Part shown: in pieces, positions 39,459 to 49,999 of the stretch
How positions within the stretch are numbered: position 1 is the stretch's first letter
How the letters are laid out: each line of letters opens with the position of its first letter
From: Rheinheimera sp. MMS21-TC3
GTDB taxonomy: Bacteria > Pseudomonadota > Gammaproteobacteria > Enterobacterales > Alteromonadaceae
DNA: 64,000 nt
Direction: 5' to 3'
NCBI RefSeq assembly: GCF_032229285.1
Contig: NZ_CP135084.1
Coordinates: forward strand, 1,674,001 to 1,738,000
Position numbers and translations under genes: made by a program
Notes under the pieces: model-generated
The model's input: only the letters and a program-made list of their open reading frames with translations
Told to the model about the DNA's origin: nothing
Database searches by the model: none

Positions 39459-40165
39459 CAACAGAACTTGGCTATTCAGGTAAAATTCCTAGCCGAGGGG
39501 ACTTTTTGACGCACGGCTTAACTATGGGGTTTGTTGATAGCTGGAATGAATGGCTACAAGCAGTATTAGCTGTGAGTAGAGAGCAATTAACCGATAAATG
39601 GTTAGCTACCTATCTTACTAGCCCTATTTGGCACTTTGCATTGTCTGCTGATGTTTGTGGTGATAATGCGATGTTAGGTAGCTTAATGCCTAGTGTTGAT
39701 CAAGTAGGTCGGCACTATCCATTTACCTTAGCTAAGCAGTTAAATGCTCCAGTAATTCAAGCTCGGTTAAATAATGGCTGGACCGAACAGCATGAAGACT
39801 TAATTTTACAAACCTTAGAAGATAACTTTAAGTTAACTCCTTGGCAAGAAGCATTAGTTACCCAGAATATAGCATGGCCAACTGAGCAACAGATCCAATT
39901 AGGTCATACTAACCGGGCACAAGCGAAAGCTGCTATAGCGATAGAGGTAGATAATGAAGTGGATGCTTCTTTATTGCTACATCACAATTATCAGCAGCAT
40001 TATGGTCGCTATTGTATTTGGTGGACGCATGGCTCTGAACTGATACCTCCTTGTACGTTATTAACTGCAGGTCTGCCACAAGTAAGCCAATTTGCGGCTA
40101 TGTTAGATGGCGATTGGCAGCGCTGGGGCTGGCAGTTTAGTCAAATAAAATCTACAGGTAATTAA
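39440..40165 (+). CDS. tagF: T6SS accessory protein TagF
   Basis: 241 aa. N-terminal GYSGKIPSRGDFLTHGLTMGFVDSWNEWLQ is the TagF signature; the domain continues with SPIWHFALSADVCGD and RHYPFTLA. In Pseudomonas TagF is a post-translational repressor that acts in concert with Fha. The start is TTG with an excellent GGAGG 7 nt before it inside tssM, so tagF is translated in coupling with tssM. A stand-alone TagF (not fused to PppA). Confidence 0.92.
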   Translation: MSGNFITTELGYSGKIPSRGDFLTHGLTMGFVDSWNEWLQAVLAVSREQLTDKWLATYLTSPIWHFALSADVCGDNAMLGSLMPSVDQVGRHYPFTLAKQLNAPVIQARLNNGWTEQHEDLILQTLEDNFKLTPWQEALVTQNIAWPTEQQIQLGHTNRAQAKAAIAIEVDNEVDASLLLHHNYQQHYGRYCIWWTHGSELIPPCTLLTAGLPQVSQFAAMLDGDWQRWGWQFSQIKSTGN

Positions 40166-40167
40166 CC

Positions 40168-40932
40168 ATGAGCCATATCGTTTCCCATACACAAAGCCAC
40201 AAAGGTTTAGTGCGTAAGATCAATGAGGATGCCTGTGTTGATTTATATGATGCAGGTGTCTGGGTAGTTGCAGATGGGATGGGGGGGCATGCCGCAGGTG
40301 ACGTCGCTAGTCAATTAGTGGTTGAAACCATTAGTAGCGTTGTTAAAAGATGTCAACAAGTTTCAGTTCGAGTATTAACTGAAGCCCTTCATCAAGCCAA
40401 TAAAGAGCTTTGCCACTATAGTGAGCAAGAGTTAAACGGTAATACAGCAGGTTCTACAGTTGTTATTTTATTAGTTGATAAATTTCACTATCACTTTTTG
40501 TGGGTTGGTGACAGCCGTGGCTATATTTTAAGAGATAATGTGTTACGCCAATTAACACGGGATCATAGTCAAGTTAATGAAATGGTAGAGCAAGGTTTAC
40601 TAGATAGTTCAGAAGCCGAAAGTCATGAATTAGCTAATGTTATCACCCGTGCAGTTGGTGTTGATAACCATGTCTCGGTTGATGTGGTAAGTGGAGTCTG
40701 GCAGCCAGGTGATTTATTTTTGTTATGTACCGATGGTTTAAATAAAGAGTTATCCGATTCAGAAATTAAACAATACCTTAATAACAATATTGCTGATGCA
40801 AATAAAGCATTATTACATTCTACTTTAGTTGCGGGCGCTAGAGATAATGTAACCACCATTTTAGTTAAGTTAGCAGATCAAAATAATGTTAACGGAAAGG
40901 ATGTTACTATACCAAAATATTTAAAATTGTAG
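40168..40932 (+). CDS. T6SS PP2C-type phosphatase PppA-like
   Basis: 254 aa PP2C family phosphatase with metal-binding motifs VADGMGGHAAGDVAS near residue 35, GDSRGYIL near 114, LLCTDGLNKELSD near 188 and GARDNVTTI near 226. Expected to reverse PpkA phosphorylation of the FHA protein and so switch the system off. Follows tagF by 2 nt. Confidence 0.93.
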   Translation: MSHIVSHTQSHKGLVRKINEDACVDLYDAGVWVVADGMGGHAAGDVASQLVVETISSVVKRCQQVSVRVLTEALHQANKELCHYSEQELNGNTAGSTVVILLVDKFHYHFLWVGDSRGYILRDNVLRQLTRDHSQVNEMVEQGLLDSSEAESHELANVITRAVGVDNHVSVDVVSGVWQPGDLFLLCTDGLNKELSDSEIKQYLNNNIADANKALLHSTLVAGARDNVTTILVKLADQNNVNGKDVTIPKYLKL

Positions 40933-41008
40933 TTTTTAAAGTTAATGGTTGTGATTATAAAAACAATAAAGTAACATTGTAGGCATAAATATTTATGTTA
41001 TTGGCTTA

Positions 41009-42115
41009 ATGATGCTTTTTAGTAATCAAGTTGATTTTGAGTTGTTAATTAAAGCGGTGTCTGCTGATAGCCCTGCTGGGGTTGACCCTAGGTTTGATTC
41101 TTCACCAACATCACAATATTACCAATTAAAAGATATACGTGGTCAAGCGCGGGCCCATGAAAGAGCAATGTTAGCAGAAGATGATGATTTTCAATCTTTA
41201 TCTCTAGAATGGCGGCCACTTAGCGAAAAGTTACCACAAATTATCACTAATGAAGTTAAAGACCTTGAATATGCGGCATGGCTTATTGAAGCCTTATGTC
41301 GTACAGATGGATTTACTGGTTTAGCCGCTGGCTTTAAAGCAACTCGTTTATTAATAGAGCATTTTTGGGATCACCTTTATCCTTCACCTGATGAAGATGG
41401 CCTAGAATCACGTATCGCGCCTTTAATCGGTTTAAATGGCTATGAAGGTGATGGTGCATTAATTACGCCGATATTAAGTATCCCATTAACAGAGCAGACG
41501 GATGTCGGAGAGTTTGCTTGTTGGCAATATCAAAGAGCAGCGACTATCTCGCGTAAAGATGAAAAACGTCAACAAATTAAAGCTGATGCTGGAGTGGCAA
41601 GTTTAGAGCAAATAAAAGAGGCCGTCGCTAGCTCGAGTAGTTCATTTTATAAACAGCTTCTTGAAGATATTGATTTATCAATTTCAGAGTTTCAATTACT
41701 TGCTCAGGCAATGGATAAAGCTATGGCTAATGAGCCGCAGCCTACCAGTGCAATTAATTCAGCATTAATAAAATGCCGCGATGCTGTGCTGTATTTAGCT
41801 GCAGAAAAATTTACTAGTTTAGCAGCTGAAGCGGCTGAAGATGAAATTATAACAAAAGGCGATACTTCTGATGAGCAACAGAATATTGAGCCTGTTAAAA
41901 AACAATTACAAAGCCGTGAACATGTACTTGAGACGCTTAAGCAAGCGGCAGATTTTTTTCGTAAAACAGAGCCACATTCACCTATTTCTTATGCTTTAGA
42001 ACAAGTTCTGCATTGGAGCGGATTAACCTTGCCTGAGCTTTTACAAGAAATGATGGATGACAGTAATAGTCGAAACCAATTTTTCCGGTTAGCCGGTATA
42101 CCGCAAGAAAGATAA
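41009..42115 (+). CDS. tssA: T6SS TssA (ImpA N-terminal domain)
   Basis: 368 aa. ImpA N-domain: [31 protein letters not shown] and [21 protein letters not shown], and [20 protein letters not shown] near residue 125. The C-terminal part has [22 protein letters not shown], the short TssA type (with C-terminal ring domain). Primes baseplate and tail growth. Two ATG codons are adjacent at the start; no strong ribosome site. Confidence 0.92.
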   Translation: MMLFSNQVDFELLIKAVSADSPAGVDPRFDSSPTSQYYQLKDIRGQARAHERAMLAEDDDFQSLSLEWRPLSEKLPQIITNEVKDLEYAAWLIEALCRTDGFTGLAAGFKATRLLIEHFWDHLYPSPDEDGLESRIAPLIGLNGYEGDGALITPILSIPLTEQTDVGEFACWQYQRAATISRKDEKRQQIKADAGVASLEQIKEAVASSSSSFYKQLLEDIDLSISEFQLLAQAMDKAMANEPQPTSAINSALIKCRDAVLYLAAEKFTSLAAEAAEDEIITKGDTSDEQQNIEPVKKQLQSREHVLETLKQAADFFRKTEPHSPISYALEQVLHWSGLTLPELLQEMMDDSNSRNQFFRLAGIPQER

Positions 42116-42164
42116 TTATTTTGTATGCTGCCACCAACGACAGCTGAGTAACAGGAGAGACACC

Positions 42165-42665
42165 ATGGAGAGTATTCATAGTAAATTATCACGAGTGCGC
42201 AAGCCTCGTGTGCATATTACTTACGATGTTGAAACAGAAGGAGCGGCAGTTAAAAAAGAGTTACCTTTTGTTGTTGGCGTTATGGGTGATTTTGCAGGAC
42301 AGAACACTGAAGCGCTTAAACCCTTAAAAGATCGTCGCTTTGTTCAAATTGACCGCGATAACTTCGATGAAGTTTTAAAGCGAATGAATCCTAAATTAAA
42401 CTTTAAAGTTGAAAATAAGCTTGCTAATGATGGGACTGAATTCAATGTCGATTTGCAGTTTAAATCAATGCAAGACTTTGAACCTGCCTCGATAGTTAGA
42501 CAGGTTGAACCACTAGATAAGCTAATGGCTACACGTAATAAGTTACGTGATTTAATGACTAAAATTGATCGCTCTGAAGAGTTAGAAAATATTTTAGAGC
42601 GGGTGCTTAACAACGGTGAAGACTTACAAAGTTTAGCGCAAGATTTGAGTTTAGAGGATAAGTAA
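42165..42665 (+). CDS. tssB: T6SS sheath small subunit TssB
   Basis: 166 aa, the VipA/TssB family length. Seen: [34 protein letters not shown] and [25 protein letters not shown], plus [22 protein letters not shown]. Forms the contractile sheath with TssC. AGGAG lies 9 nt before the ATG. One base separates it from tssC. Confidence 0.97.
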   Translation: MESIHSKLSRVRKPRVHITYDVETEGAAVKKELPFVVGVMGDFAGQNTEALKPLKDRRFVQIDRDNFDEVLKRMNPKLNFKVENKLANDGTEFNVDLQFKSMQDFEPASIVRQVEPLDKLMATRNKLRDLMTKIDRSEELENILERVLNNGEDLQSLAQDLSLEDK

Positions 42666-42666
42666 T

Positions 42667-44160
42667 ATGAGTAGCGAAGCCTTAGTTGAACAACATGATA
42701 GCGGTGAAGTTTCTAGCCACTCATTATTAGAACAAGCTATTGGTGCCACTAAACAAACTGATGCATCACGTGCTGAAGAGTTGTTACGCACTTTAGCGGA
42801 AGAAGCTTTAAATGGCACTGTTAGCTGGAATAAAAACTTAACAGTTACGTTTAATGAAGCGATTAATCGTATTGATAAGCTTATTTCTGATCAATTAGCC
42901 TGCATTATGCACACGCCTTCTTTTCAGAAGTTAGAAGGAAGCTGGCGCGGTTTACATCATTTAGTTTCAAATTCTGAAACTAGTGCTTCACTTAAAATTC
43001 GCATGCTTAGTATGACGAAAAAAGAATTATATAAAGACTTAAGTAAAGCTGTTGAGTTTGATCAAAGCCAAACGTTCAAGAAAGTTTATGAGTCTGAATT
43101 TGGTACGCCAGGTGGTGAACCTTATGGCGCTATTATTGGTGATTATGAATTTACTAATCACCCTGAAGATGTTGAAACCTTAACGTATATGTCAAATGTT
43201 TCAGCAGCAGGTTTCTGTCCTTTCTTATCTAGCGCATCGCCGGCTTTATTTGGTTTTGATGAATGGACTGAATTGTCTAAACCACGAGATTTAGAAAAAA
43301 TATTTGAATCTTTAGAATATACCAAGTGGCGCTCATTCCGTGAGAGTGATGATTCACGCTTTGTTACCTTAACTATGCCGCGTGTTTTAGCTCGGTTACC
43401 TTATGGTGAGTCGACAAGCCCAATTGAAGAGTTTGGCTATGAAGAGTTTGAATTAGATAACAACAAAAATGTTGCTAAAACGACTGATCATAATAAATAT
43501 TGTTGGATGAATGCAGCTTATGTTATGGGCGCTAAGTTAACAAATGCCTTTGCTCAATACGGTTTCTGCACGGCAATCCGTGGTGCAGAAGGTGGTGGTA
43601 AAGTTGAAGGGTTACCAAGTCATATCTTTATGAGCGATGATGGGGATCCAGATTTAAAATGTCCAACTGAAATTGGTATCACAGATCGTCGTGAAGCCGA
43701 ACTAGGTAAATTAGGCTTTTTACCACTTTGTCACTATAAAAATACCGATTATGCGGTGTTTTTTGGTGCCCAAACGGCACAAAAACCTAAGAAGTATGAT
43801 TCTCCTGAAGCTACAGCCAATGCCGCTATCTCAGCACGTTTACCTTACTTAATGGCAACATCTCGTTTTGCGCATTATTTAAAAGTATTGGCGCGCGATA
43901 AAATAGGTAGTTTTATGGAGGCAGAAGATGTTGAAGTTTGGTTAAATCGCTGGATCTTAACTTACGTAAACGCTTCAGAGGGCAGCGGACAAGAAGTTCG
44001 TGCACGTTATCCATTAGCAGATGCAAAAGTTCAGGTACGTGAAATACCAGGACGTCCTGGTTCTTATAATGCAGTAGCTTGGTTACGTCCATGGCTACAA
44101 TTAGAAGAGCTTTCTACATCGTTACGATTAGTTGCAAAAATCCCAGAGATGGGTGGCTAA
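42667..44160 (+). CDS. tssC: T6SS sheath large subunit TssC
   Basis: 497 aa of the VipB/EvpB family. Seen: [48 protein letters not shown] segment, and the C-terminal [29 protein letters not shown]. Main sheath component, directly coupled to tssB. Confidence 0.97.
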   Translation: MSSEALVEQHDSGEVSSHSLLEQAIGATKQTDASRAEELLRTLAEEALNGTVSWNKNLTVTFNEAINRIDKLISDQLACIMHTPSFQKLEGSWRGLHHLVSNSETSASLKIRMLSMTKKELYKDLSKAVEFDQSQTFKKVYESEFGTPGGEPYGAIIGDYEFTNHPEDVETLTYMSNVSAAGFCPFLSSASPALFGFDEWTELSKPRDLEKIFESLEYTKWRSFRESDDSRFVTLTMPRVLARLPYGESTSPIEEFGYEEFELDNNKNVAKTTDHNKYCWMNAAYVMGAKLTNAFAQYGFCTAIRGAEGGGKVEGLPSHIFMSDDGDPDLKCPTEIGITDRREAELGKLGFLPLCHYKNTDYAVFFGAQTAQKPKKYDSPEATANAAISARLPYLMATSRFAHYLKVLARDKIGSFMEAEDVEVWLNRWILTYVNASEGSGQEVRARYPLADAKVQVREIPGRPGSYNAVAWLRPWLQLEELSTSLRLVAKIPEMGG

Positions 44161-44166
44161 TTAGCT

Positions 44167-44196
44167 TCGCGTATCTGTTCTATAACAGATACGCGA
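44167..44196 (+). terminator. Strong intercistronic hairpin between tssC and its paralogue
   Basis: A 13-bp perfect stem (CGCGTATCTGTT plus one outer T-A pair) with a CTAT tetraloop, 6 nt after the tssC stop. No T-run follows, so it may act as a 3' stabiliser or attenuator, lowering expression of downstream genes relative to tssBC rather than ending the operon. Confidence 0.6.
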
Positions 44197-44223
44197 GCCA
44201 AATTAATTTGTTGTAATGAGATA

Positions 44224-45780
44224 ATGATGTCAGACGCCGTAAAATTTATTAATGAAGATCTATTTAGGCAAGAAGCTTGTGTCGATAGTGCGCAAGCGCA
44301 AAAGATACAGCCTACTTATACTAAATTAGAGCGAAGCGGTGTTCTGGCTCGATTTTTACGTGAAGACAAAGCATTAAACGCTATTATGTATTGGTTAGAG
44401 CATATATCAGGTCATGAAGCACCTAATGTAACTGCTCTTTGTGCCATGTTATGTCGCGCTATAGCTGATATTGATCGGTTAATTAATTTACAATTAAATG
44501 AAATTATTCATCATGAAAAGTTTCAGCAATTAGAATCAAGTTGGCGTGGTCTTTTATACTTAACAGAGCAGACCGAACAACATGATCGCGAACAAAAAGT
44601 TAAAGTAAAATTAATCAGTCTATCTTGGCCTGAACTGACTAAAGATATTAAACGGGCTATAGATTTTGATCAAAGTGACTTTTTTAAACTCATTTATGAT
44701 AATGAGTTTGATATGCCTGGTGGTGAACCATTTGGCGTGTTAATTGGTGATTACCAAATTAGCCACAAAGTACGTCCTGAACAAGGTGGCAATGATCTAG
44801 ATACTTTAAAAGATGTTGTTCGTACTGCAGCCGCCGCTTTTGCTCCCTTTATTTGTGCAGCCCATCCTTCCTTATTTGGTGTCGATCACTTTAGCCAATT
44901 AGGTTTAGTTTCGGATATTGCTAGTCAATTCAAACAACCAGAATATATAAAGTGGCGGGCACTACGTGCCATGGAAGACTCACGATTTTTAGGTATGGTA
45001 TTACCCCAAGTTTTAATGCGCAGCCCTTATAGAGATGATGGTAGTCGCAGTGAAAGCTTTGTTTTTAAAGAGTCTTTGGCATGTCCTGAAAAAAATTATT
45101 TGTGGGGCAATAGCGCCTTTGCGTTTGCATCAGTATTAGTTAGAGCCTATAGCGAGTCAGGTTGGTTTGCTCAAATTCGAGGCATGAAATCAGGGCATTA
45201 CAACTTTGGTTTAGTTAGTCAGTTGCCTGTTAGCCAATATGAAACCGAAAAGTACCAAGCCTTAAATAAACCCTCGGTTAATTTATTAATAGGTCATAAA
45301 TTTGAGGCTGACCTGTCAGATAATGGTTTTGTTGCTTTATCCTCTGTGCCCTATAGTGATTATTTTGCCTTTTATAATAATGCTTCTGTGCAACAAGCCA
45401 AACAATATGATAATCAAATCACCTCACTTAATGCTCGGTTATCAGCAATGTTGCAATATATTTTGTGTGTGTCGCGTTTTGCTCATTATGTAAAAGTTAT
45501 CAGTCGTGACAAAGTGGGTGGCTATATTACTGCCCAAGAGTGCCAGCAAGATTTACAACGCTGGTTGCATCAATACACAACAGCTTCAACCGATGCTTCG
45601 TTAGATGTTAGAGCGCGCCACCCTCTGCGCGAGGCTCATATTCAAGTAAAAGAAAAGCGTGGTGAACCTGGAAGGTACTTTTCAATTATAAAGTTACAGC
45701 CGCACTTCCAGCTGGATCAAATGGTGACTACCGTGAAGTTAGTTGCTGAATTATCGCCTAAACAAACGGCACAAACGTAA
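44224..45780 (+). CDS. Second TssC-family sheath protein paralogue
   Basis: 518 aa, related to TssC throughout: LESSWRGLLYLTEQTEQ, FDMPGGEPFGVLIGDYQI, LRAMEDSRFLGMVLPQVLMRSPYRDDGS and C-terminal LREAHIQVKEKRGEPGRYFSIIKLQPHFQLDQMVTTVKLVAEL. The N-terminal 30 residues differ from TssC. Such second TssC-like genes occur in some T6SS clusters; their job (alternative sheath ring, baseplate-proximal part) is not established. Starts ATGATG. Confidence 0.88.
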   Translation: MMSDAVKFINEDLFRQEACVDSAQAQKIQPTYTKLERSGVLARFLREDKALNAIMYWLEHISGHEAPNVTALCAMLCRAIADIDRLINLQLNEIIHHEKFQQLESSWRGLLYLTEQTEQHDREQKVKVKLISLSWPELTKDIKRAIDFDQSDFFKLIYDNEFDMPGGEPFGVLIGDYQISHKVRPEQGGNDLDTLKDVVRTAAAAFAPFICAAHPSLFGVDHFSQLGLVSDIASQFKQPEYIKWRALRAMEDSRFLGMVLPQVLMRSPYRDDGSRSESFVFKESLACPEKNYLWGNSAFAFASVLVRAYSESGWFAQIRGMKSGHYNFGLVSQLPVSQYETEKYQALNKPSVNLLIGHKFEADLSDNGFVALSSVPYSDYFAFYNNASVQQAKQYDNQITSLNARLSAMLQYILCVSRFAHYVKVISRDKVGGYITAQECQQDLQRWLHQYTTASTDASLDVRARHPLREAHIQVKEKRGEPGRYFSIIKLQPHFQLDQMVTTVKLVAELSPKQTAQT

Positions 45781-45790
45781 GGGAATATAG

Positions 45791-46612
45791 ATGAAAAAAT
45801 TAGATGCCTTAATTAAACAAGCTGAACTTGATCCTGCCATCACTATGGCTAGCCAAGCATTGCGTGATGACCCATTAAACTCTGATATACGGGCGCGTTA
45901 TATAGAATTACTCTGCGTCCAAGGCGAATTTGAAAAAGCTGATCAACAACTTGATATTATGCTTCGCCAACATCCAGACTTTGTCACAGGTGCTGTTAAT
46001 TTACGTCAACTTATCCGAGCCGCTTCCGCGCGTAAAGATTTTTACCAAGCTGGCATGACTGCACAGTTATTTGATGAACCCGATGCTATGTTTAAAGCAC
46101 AACTTTCGTTACGTGTAGCATTAAATGCTAATGATCTTGCCACAGCAGTAAGCGCTGCTGCTGAATTGGAAAGCCTACGCCAAACGGTATCTATTGATAT
46201 TAATGGCCAATCTTATGAAACCGTTCGTGATTTAGACGATAGCCTTTGTGGTTATTTAGAGTTATTTGGTACTGATGGTCATTTTTATTTAGCCCGCTTT
46301 GATCAAATAGACAGCTTGCAGTTTAAAAAACCAGAATCTTTATTGGATACAATTTGGCGCCGAGCAGAAATTTATATTAAAGATGGACCGCAAGGTGATG
46401 TTTTTGTGCCCATGACTTACATTGCATGTGACAGTATTGATTCTCGGCTTGGTCGTGGTAGTGATTGGCAGCAGTTAGCTGAAGGTTTAGTTACTGGTAT
46501 TGGCCAAAAAATGTTGTTGGTGGGTGATGAGGCTATTGCACTTAGCGACATACAAGGTTTTTGCCTCAGTGATATTCCCCTTGCAGTTACCGACACAGTT
46601 GTAAATCAGTAA
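45791..46612 (+). CDS. tagJ: T6SS accessory protein TagJ (ImpE)
   Basis: 273 aa. N-terminal helical repeat region (LNSDIRARYIELLCVQGEFEKADQQL, residues 20-130) and C-terminal ImpE domain with LDTIWRRAEIYIKDGP and PMTYIACDS. Known to bind the TssB N-terminus and influence sheath handling by ClpV in Pseudomonas. Sits between the sheath and baseplate genes. Confidence 0.9.
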   Translation: MKKLDALIKQAELDPAITMASQALRDDPLNSDIRARYIELLCVQGEFEKADQQLDIMLRQHPDFVTGAVNLRQLIRAASARKDFYQAGMTAQLFDEPDAMFKAQLSLRVALNANDLATAVSAAAELESLRQTVSIDINGQSYETVRDLDDSLCGYLELFGTDGHFYLARFDQIDSLQFKKPESLLDTIWRRAEIYIKDGPQGDVFVPMTYIACDSIDSRLGRGSDWQQLAEGLVTGIGQKMLLVGDEAIALSDIQGFCLSDIPLAVTDTVVNQ

Positions 46613-46624
46613 TAAGGCAAAGTG

Positions 46625-47125
46625 ATGAGCACGACTAAGCTGAGCCGCAAGCAGCCTTTACAAATGTCGATCTTAGATCGGCTAATTGATGAAAACCCCG
46701 GGCATAAAGATAGTACTCGAAATCAACGAGGCTTTAATTTAACAGCCTTGCGTATGAGTGTTCGTCGTGACTTAGAAAACTTACTTAATAGCCGTGTGCA
46801 ATGGCACACTTGGCCTGAGAGTTATCATGAACTTGAATTGAGTTTACTAAATTATGGTTTACCTGACTTTTCAGTAATGGTGGTTGACTCAACTGAAGGA
46901 CGAGATCAACTTTGTCGCGCTGTAGAAAATACGATACGTCGCTTTGAGCCAAGATTTGTTGATGTAGAAGTATCCATTCCAGAAGTCAGGGAGATTTTGG
47001 ATCGTGTGTTGAAGCTACGTATTCAAGCTTTACTTTATGCAGACCCAGAGCCAGAACATATTATGTTTGATTCAGAAGTAGAGCCTGTGCATTTAGGATT
47101 GACGATAAAGGATTTTCAGCCATGA
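46625..47125 (+). CDS. tssE: T6SS baseplate protein TssE (gp25-like)
   Basis: 166 aa. gp25-like domain: MSVRRDLENLLNSR near residue 42 (RDLENLLN), SLLNYGLPDFSVM, and VSIPE at the C-terminal half. Joins the sheath to the baseplate wedge. ATG 46625 is preferred to the GTG one codon earlier. It overlaps tssF by ATGA. Confidence 0.94.
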   Translation: MSTTKLSRKQPLQMSILDRLIDENPGHKDSTRNQRGFNLTALRMSVRRDLENLLNSRVQWHTWPESYHELELSLLNYGLPDFSVMVVDSTEGRDQLCRAVENTIRRFEPRFVDVEVSIPEVREILDRVLKLRIQALLYADPEPEHIMFDSEVEPVHLGLTIKDFQP

Positions 47126-48954
47126 ATGACGACTTATTAAAGTATTATAATCGTGAGTTAACCTTCATGCGCCGAATGGGGGCTGAGTTTGCTGAACAGT
47201 ACCCTAAAATAGCTGGACGGCTGCGTATTAGCGAAGAAAACGTTGAAGATCCTCATGTTTCTAGGTTGCTTGAAGGCGTGGCCCTGTTAACAGCACAAGT
47301 AAGACAGAAGCTTGATGATAGTTTCCCTGAATTAACTGATGCCTTATTGGGCCAGTTATACCCAGACTATCAAGCCCCTATACCCGCAACAACTATTTTA
47401 AAGCTGACAAGTCAAAACTTATCTACTTCAGGCATTACCATAAAGCGCGGTACTGAGTTTGAATCTGAGGCGGATGGCCTTAAGCCTTGTACTTTTCAGG
47501 CATGTTACAACACTGAGTTATATCCTGTAGAAGTGATAGCTGCAGAATTTAAAAATGCCCCTTTTCATGCCCCCAAACCGCCTGGAATAAAAGTTGCTAA
47601 ATCATTACTTAAATTAACTTTAGCTTGTGAATTTGAAAATACCGCTATACGTGAGTTAGCTATTACCAATCTTAGGTTTTATTTAAATGGTCAGCGCCAT
47701 CATGTTTACAAGTTGTATGAGTTGCTACTTAGCAAGTTATTACATTTAGGTATTGCTCCAGAAGGTAAGCCAGAGTTAATGCGCTTTATCAATGCCGAGC
47801 AGTTACAAGCCGTTGGCTTTGCTGATGAGCATCAAGTGATCCCTTATAGTCAAAGAAGCTTCTCTGGTTATAGATTGTTAATTGAACAATTTGTTTGCCC
47901 TGAAAAGTTTTTATTTTTTGAATTAAAAGATCTCGATCCAACTTGGCCAGATATTGCTGATAAGTTTGAATTATATTTTTATCTTGACCAAACAGCCGAT
48001 GAATTAGAACGCCATATTACTGCCGATAGTGTATTACTAGGTTGCACACCAGTCATAAACTTGTTCAAACAAAAGCTTGAGCCGGTAAATATGGATACTT
48101 CGCAATATGAATACCGATTGGTTCCGCGCTATCTTGATGCTGATGTCTGTGAAGTAATTCGTATTGATAAAGTAGAAGCTTTTGATCCCTTTGGTAATGA
48201 AGTCAAACTTAATCCATATTATAGCCAAGGTCATCCCGATTACTTACAACAGCAAGATATGTTTTGGCATAGTCGCCGCGAATTTTCTGATTGGGCTGGA
48301 GGTTACTCAGAATCCGGCACTGAAGTTTATTTATCTGTTATTGACCGTAAGTTTAAAGGTGTCAATTCTGAACAAACCTCAAGTAATTGGGTATTACAAG
48401 TTACGGCACAGTGTAGTAATCGTAATTTACCTGCTTATTTACCTTTCGGGGGTGGCGAACCTAGGTTTAATATCCGTAAATATGCTGATGTTGTTAAAGA
48501 TATTCATTGCTTACATGCGCCCGGTCAAAGTGTTAGACCTGCATTACATGATGCAAGTAGATGGCAGTTAGTTAATCATCTGACGTTAAATCACTTCACA
48601 GCTGATAATGCCTTACAGCGGCTACAAGAGATCCTGCAACTATATGACTTTCGTTGTACACCTGAGTCTAAAGCACTGATAGAGGGTATTTGTGCGATTA
48701 AAATTACACCAAGCTCAGCACGAGTGGTGCAAAATGGTCGTGTGGCTGTGTGTAGTGGCAGTGATATTTTAATAGAGTTTAGTCAATCGTCTTATGCGGG
48801 TAGTAGCATTTATTTTTTTGCCAGTGTACTTAATGTGTTCTTTGCTCAATATGCCAGTATTAATAGTTTTACTAGGCTAGCCATAAAAATTAAATCCCAT
48901 GAACAAGTATATTATCAATGGCCTGCTCAGTGTGGCAGCAAGGTTTTGTTGTGA
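47122..48954 (+). CDS. tssF: T6SS baseplate protein TssF
   Basis: 610 aa. The N-terminus LLKYYNRELTFMRRMGAEFAEQYPKIAGRLRI and DPHVSRLLEGVALLTAQVRQKLDD are TssF signatures. Also seen: LTDALLGQLYPDY, ANRNLPAYLPFGGGEPRF-type segment. Forms the wedge with TssG and TssK. Confidence 0.97.
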   Translation: MNDDLLKYYNRELTFMRRMGAEFAEQYPKIAGRLRISEENVEDPHVSRLLEGVALLTAQVRQKLDDSFPELTDALLGQLYPDYQAPIPATTILKLTSQNLSTSGITIKRGTEFESEADGLKPCTFQACYNTELYPVEVIAAEFKNAPFHAPKPPGIKVAKSLLKLTLACEFENTAIRELAITNLRFYLNGQRHHVYKLYELLLSKLLHLGIAPEGKPELMRFINAEQLQAVGFADEHQVIPYSQRSFSGYRLLIEQFVCPEKFLFFELKDLDPTWPDIADKFELYFYLDQTADELERHITADSVLLGCTPVINLFKQKLEPVNMDTSQYEYRLVPRYLDADVCEVIRIDKVEAFDPFGNEVKLNPYYSQGHPDYLQQQDMFWHSRREFSDWAGGYSESGTEVYLSVIDRKFKGVNSEQTSSNWVLQVTAQCSNRNLPAYLPFGGGEPRFNIRKYADVVKDIHCLHAPGQSVRPALHDASRWQLVNHLTLNHFTADNALQRLQEILQLYDFRCTPESKALIEGICAIKITPSSARVVQNGRVAVCSGSDILIEFSQSSYAGSSIYFFASVLNVFFAQYASINSFTRLAIKIKSHEQVYYQWPAQCGSKVLL

Positions 48955-48975
48955 TTATAGACCTGAGTATTGATC

Positions 48976-49980
48976 ATGAGCATTAAGCAATTACAACAGG
49001 CGCCTTCAGAATTTGACTTCTATCAAGCGGTATACAGTGTCGAGCGACAATATAGTCGTGAGCAAAAACGTTGGTATGGTGTAGGTCGCGATGGTTTTCC
49101 GCATCAAGAGCTGATTCGTTTTAAGTCAGTACAGCATTTAGGTTTTCCAGGCCAGCCAATCACAAAAGTAGAAAACCGCGCTGGTACAACAGTATTTGCA
49201 CTAACGACAAGCATTAATATGCATGTTAGCTTTTTGGGGTTAACTGGTCCTAGTGGTGTTTTACCTCAGCACTATACAGAGTTAGTTCTTCATCGTATGA
49301 AGCAACGCGATAATACTATGCGCGACTTTTTCGATATATTTAATCATAGATTAGTGTCGTTATATTATCGAGCTTGGGAAAAATATCGTTTTGCTTGTCA
49401 ATATGAACTGATGCCAGAACAACAGGATAGCTTCAGCCAAGTACTAACGACTTTATCTGGTGCCGATAGTGAGTTAAGTCGCTATTTTGCGGGTGCTTTT
49501 AGTCAAAAAAATCGTAATGCAAAACAGCTAACAGCTATGCTTTCACATTTATTAGGTGTAAATGTTGAATTAGAACCGTTACGCGGCTGCTGGCTAACAC
49601 TTGATAAACCTGATCAATCTGCACTGGCTTCTAGTGAGCAACCTACAGGCTTAAACGCACGTTTAGGCTCTAGCGCCATGCTAGGATCACGCGTTTGGGA
49701 TATCAGTTCTGCTATTGAGTTGATTATTACCACAAATGACAAACAAGCCCGTGATTTGTTACCAGGTAGCTATAAAAACCAATTAATGCGCAGCTTATTA
49801 GCCGAATACTTACCTAATGGCTATAGCGTACGCGTTACTTTATGTGCGGCTCATCGGGTCTTTCCTGCGGTAAAATTAGGTCAACCATCATTAACTCTAG
49901 GTAAAGGCAGCTGTCTGTCTGTTCGTAAAAATCAACAACACAAAGTGACCCGTTTCAGCTATCAGCTGACCGGTTCTTAG
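48976..49980 (+). CDS. tssG: T6SS baseplate protein TssG
   Basis: 334 aa. Seen: FDFYQAVYSVER, RFKSVQHLGFPGQPITKV, FLGLTGPSGVLPQHYTELVLHRMKQRDNTMRDFFDIFNHRLVSLYYRAWEKYRF (in pieces typical of TssG) and RLGSSAMLGSRVWD. ATG 48976 is chosen over an upstream TTG. Confidence 0.96.
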   Translation: MSIKQLQQAPSEFDFYQAVYSVERQYSREQKRWYGVGRDGFPHQELIRFKSVQHLGFPGQPITKVENRAGTTVFALTTSINMHVSFLGLTGPSGVLPQHYTELVLHRMKQRDNTMRDFFDIFNHRLVSLYYRAWEKYRFACQYELMPEQQDSFSQVLTTLSGADSELSRYFAGAFSQKNRNAKQLTAMLSHLLGVNVELEPLRGCWLTLDKPDQSALASSEQPTGLNARLGSSAMLGSRVWDISSAIELIITTNDKQARDLLPGSYKNQLMRSLLAEYLPNGYSVRVTLCAAHRVFPAVKLGQPSLTLGKGSCLSVRKNQQHKVTRFSYQLTGS

Positions 49981-49999
49981 TAATGCATAGGAAGCAAAC

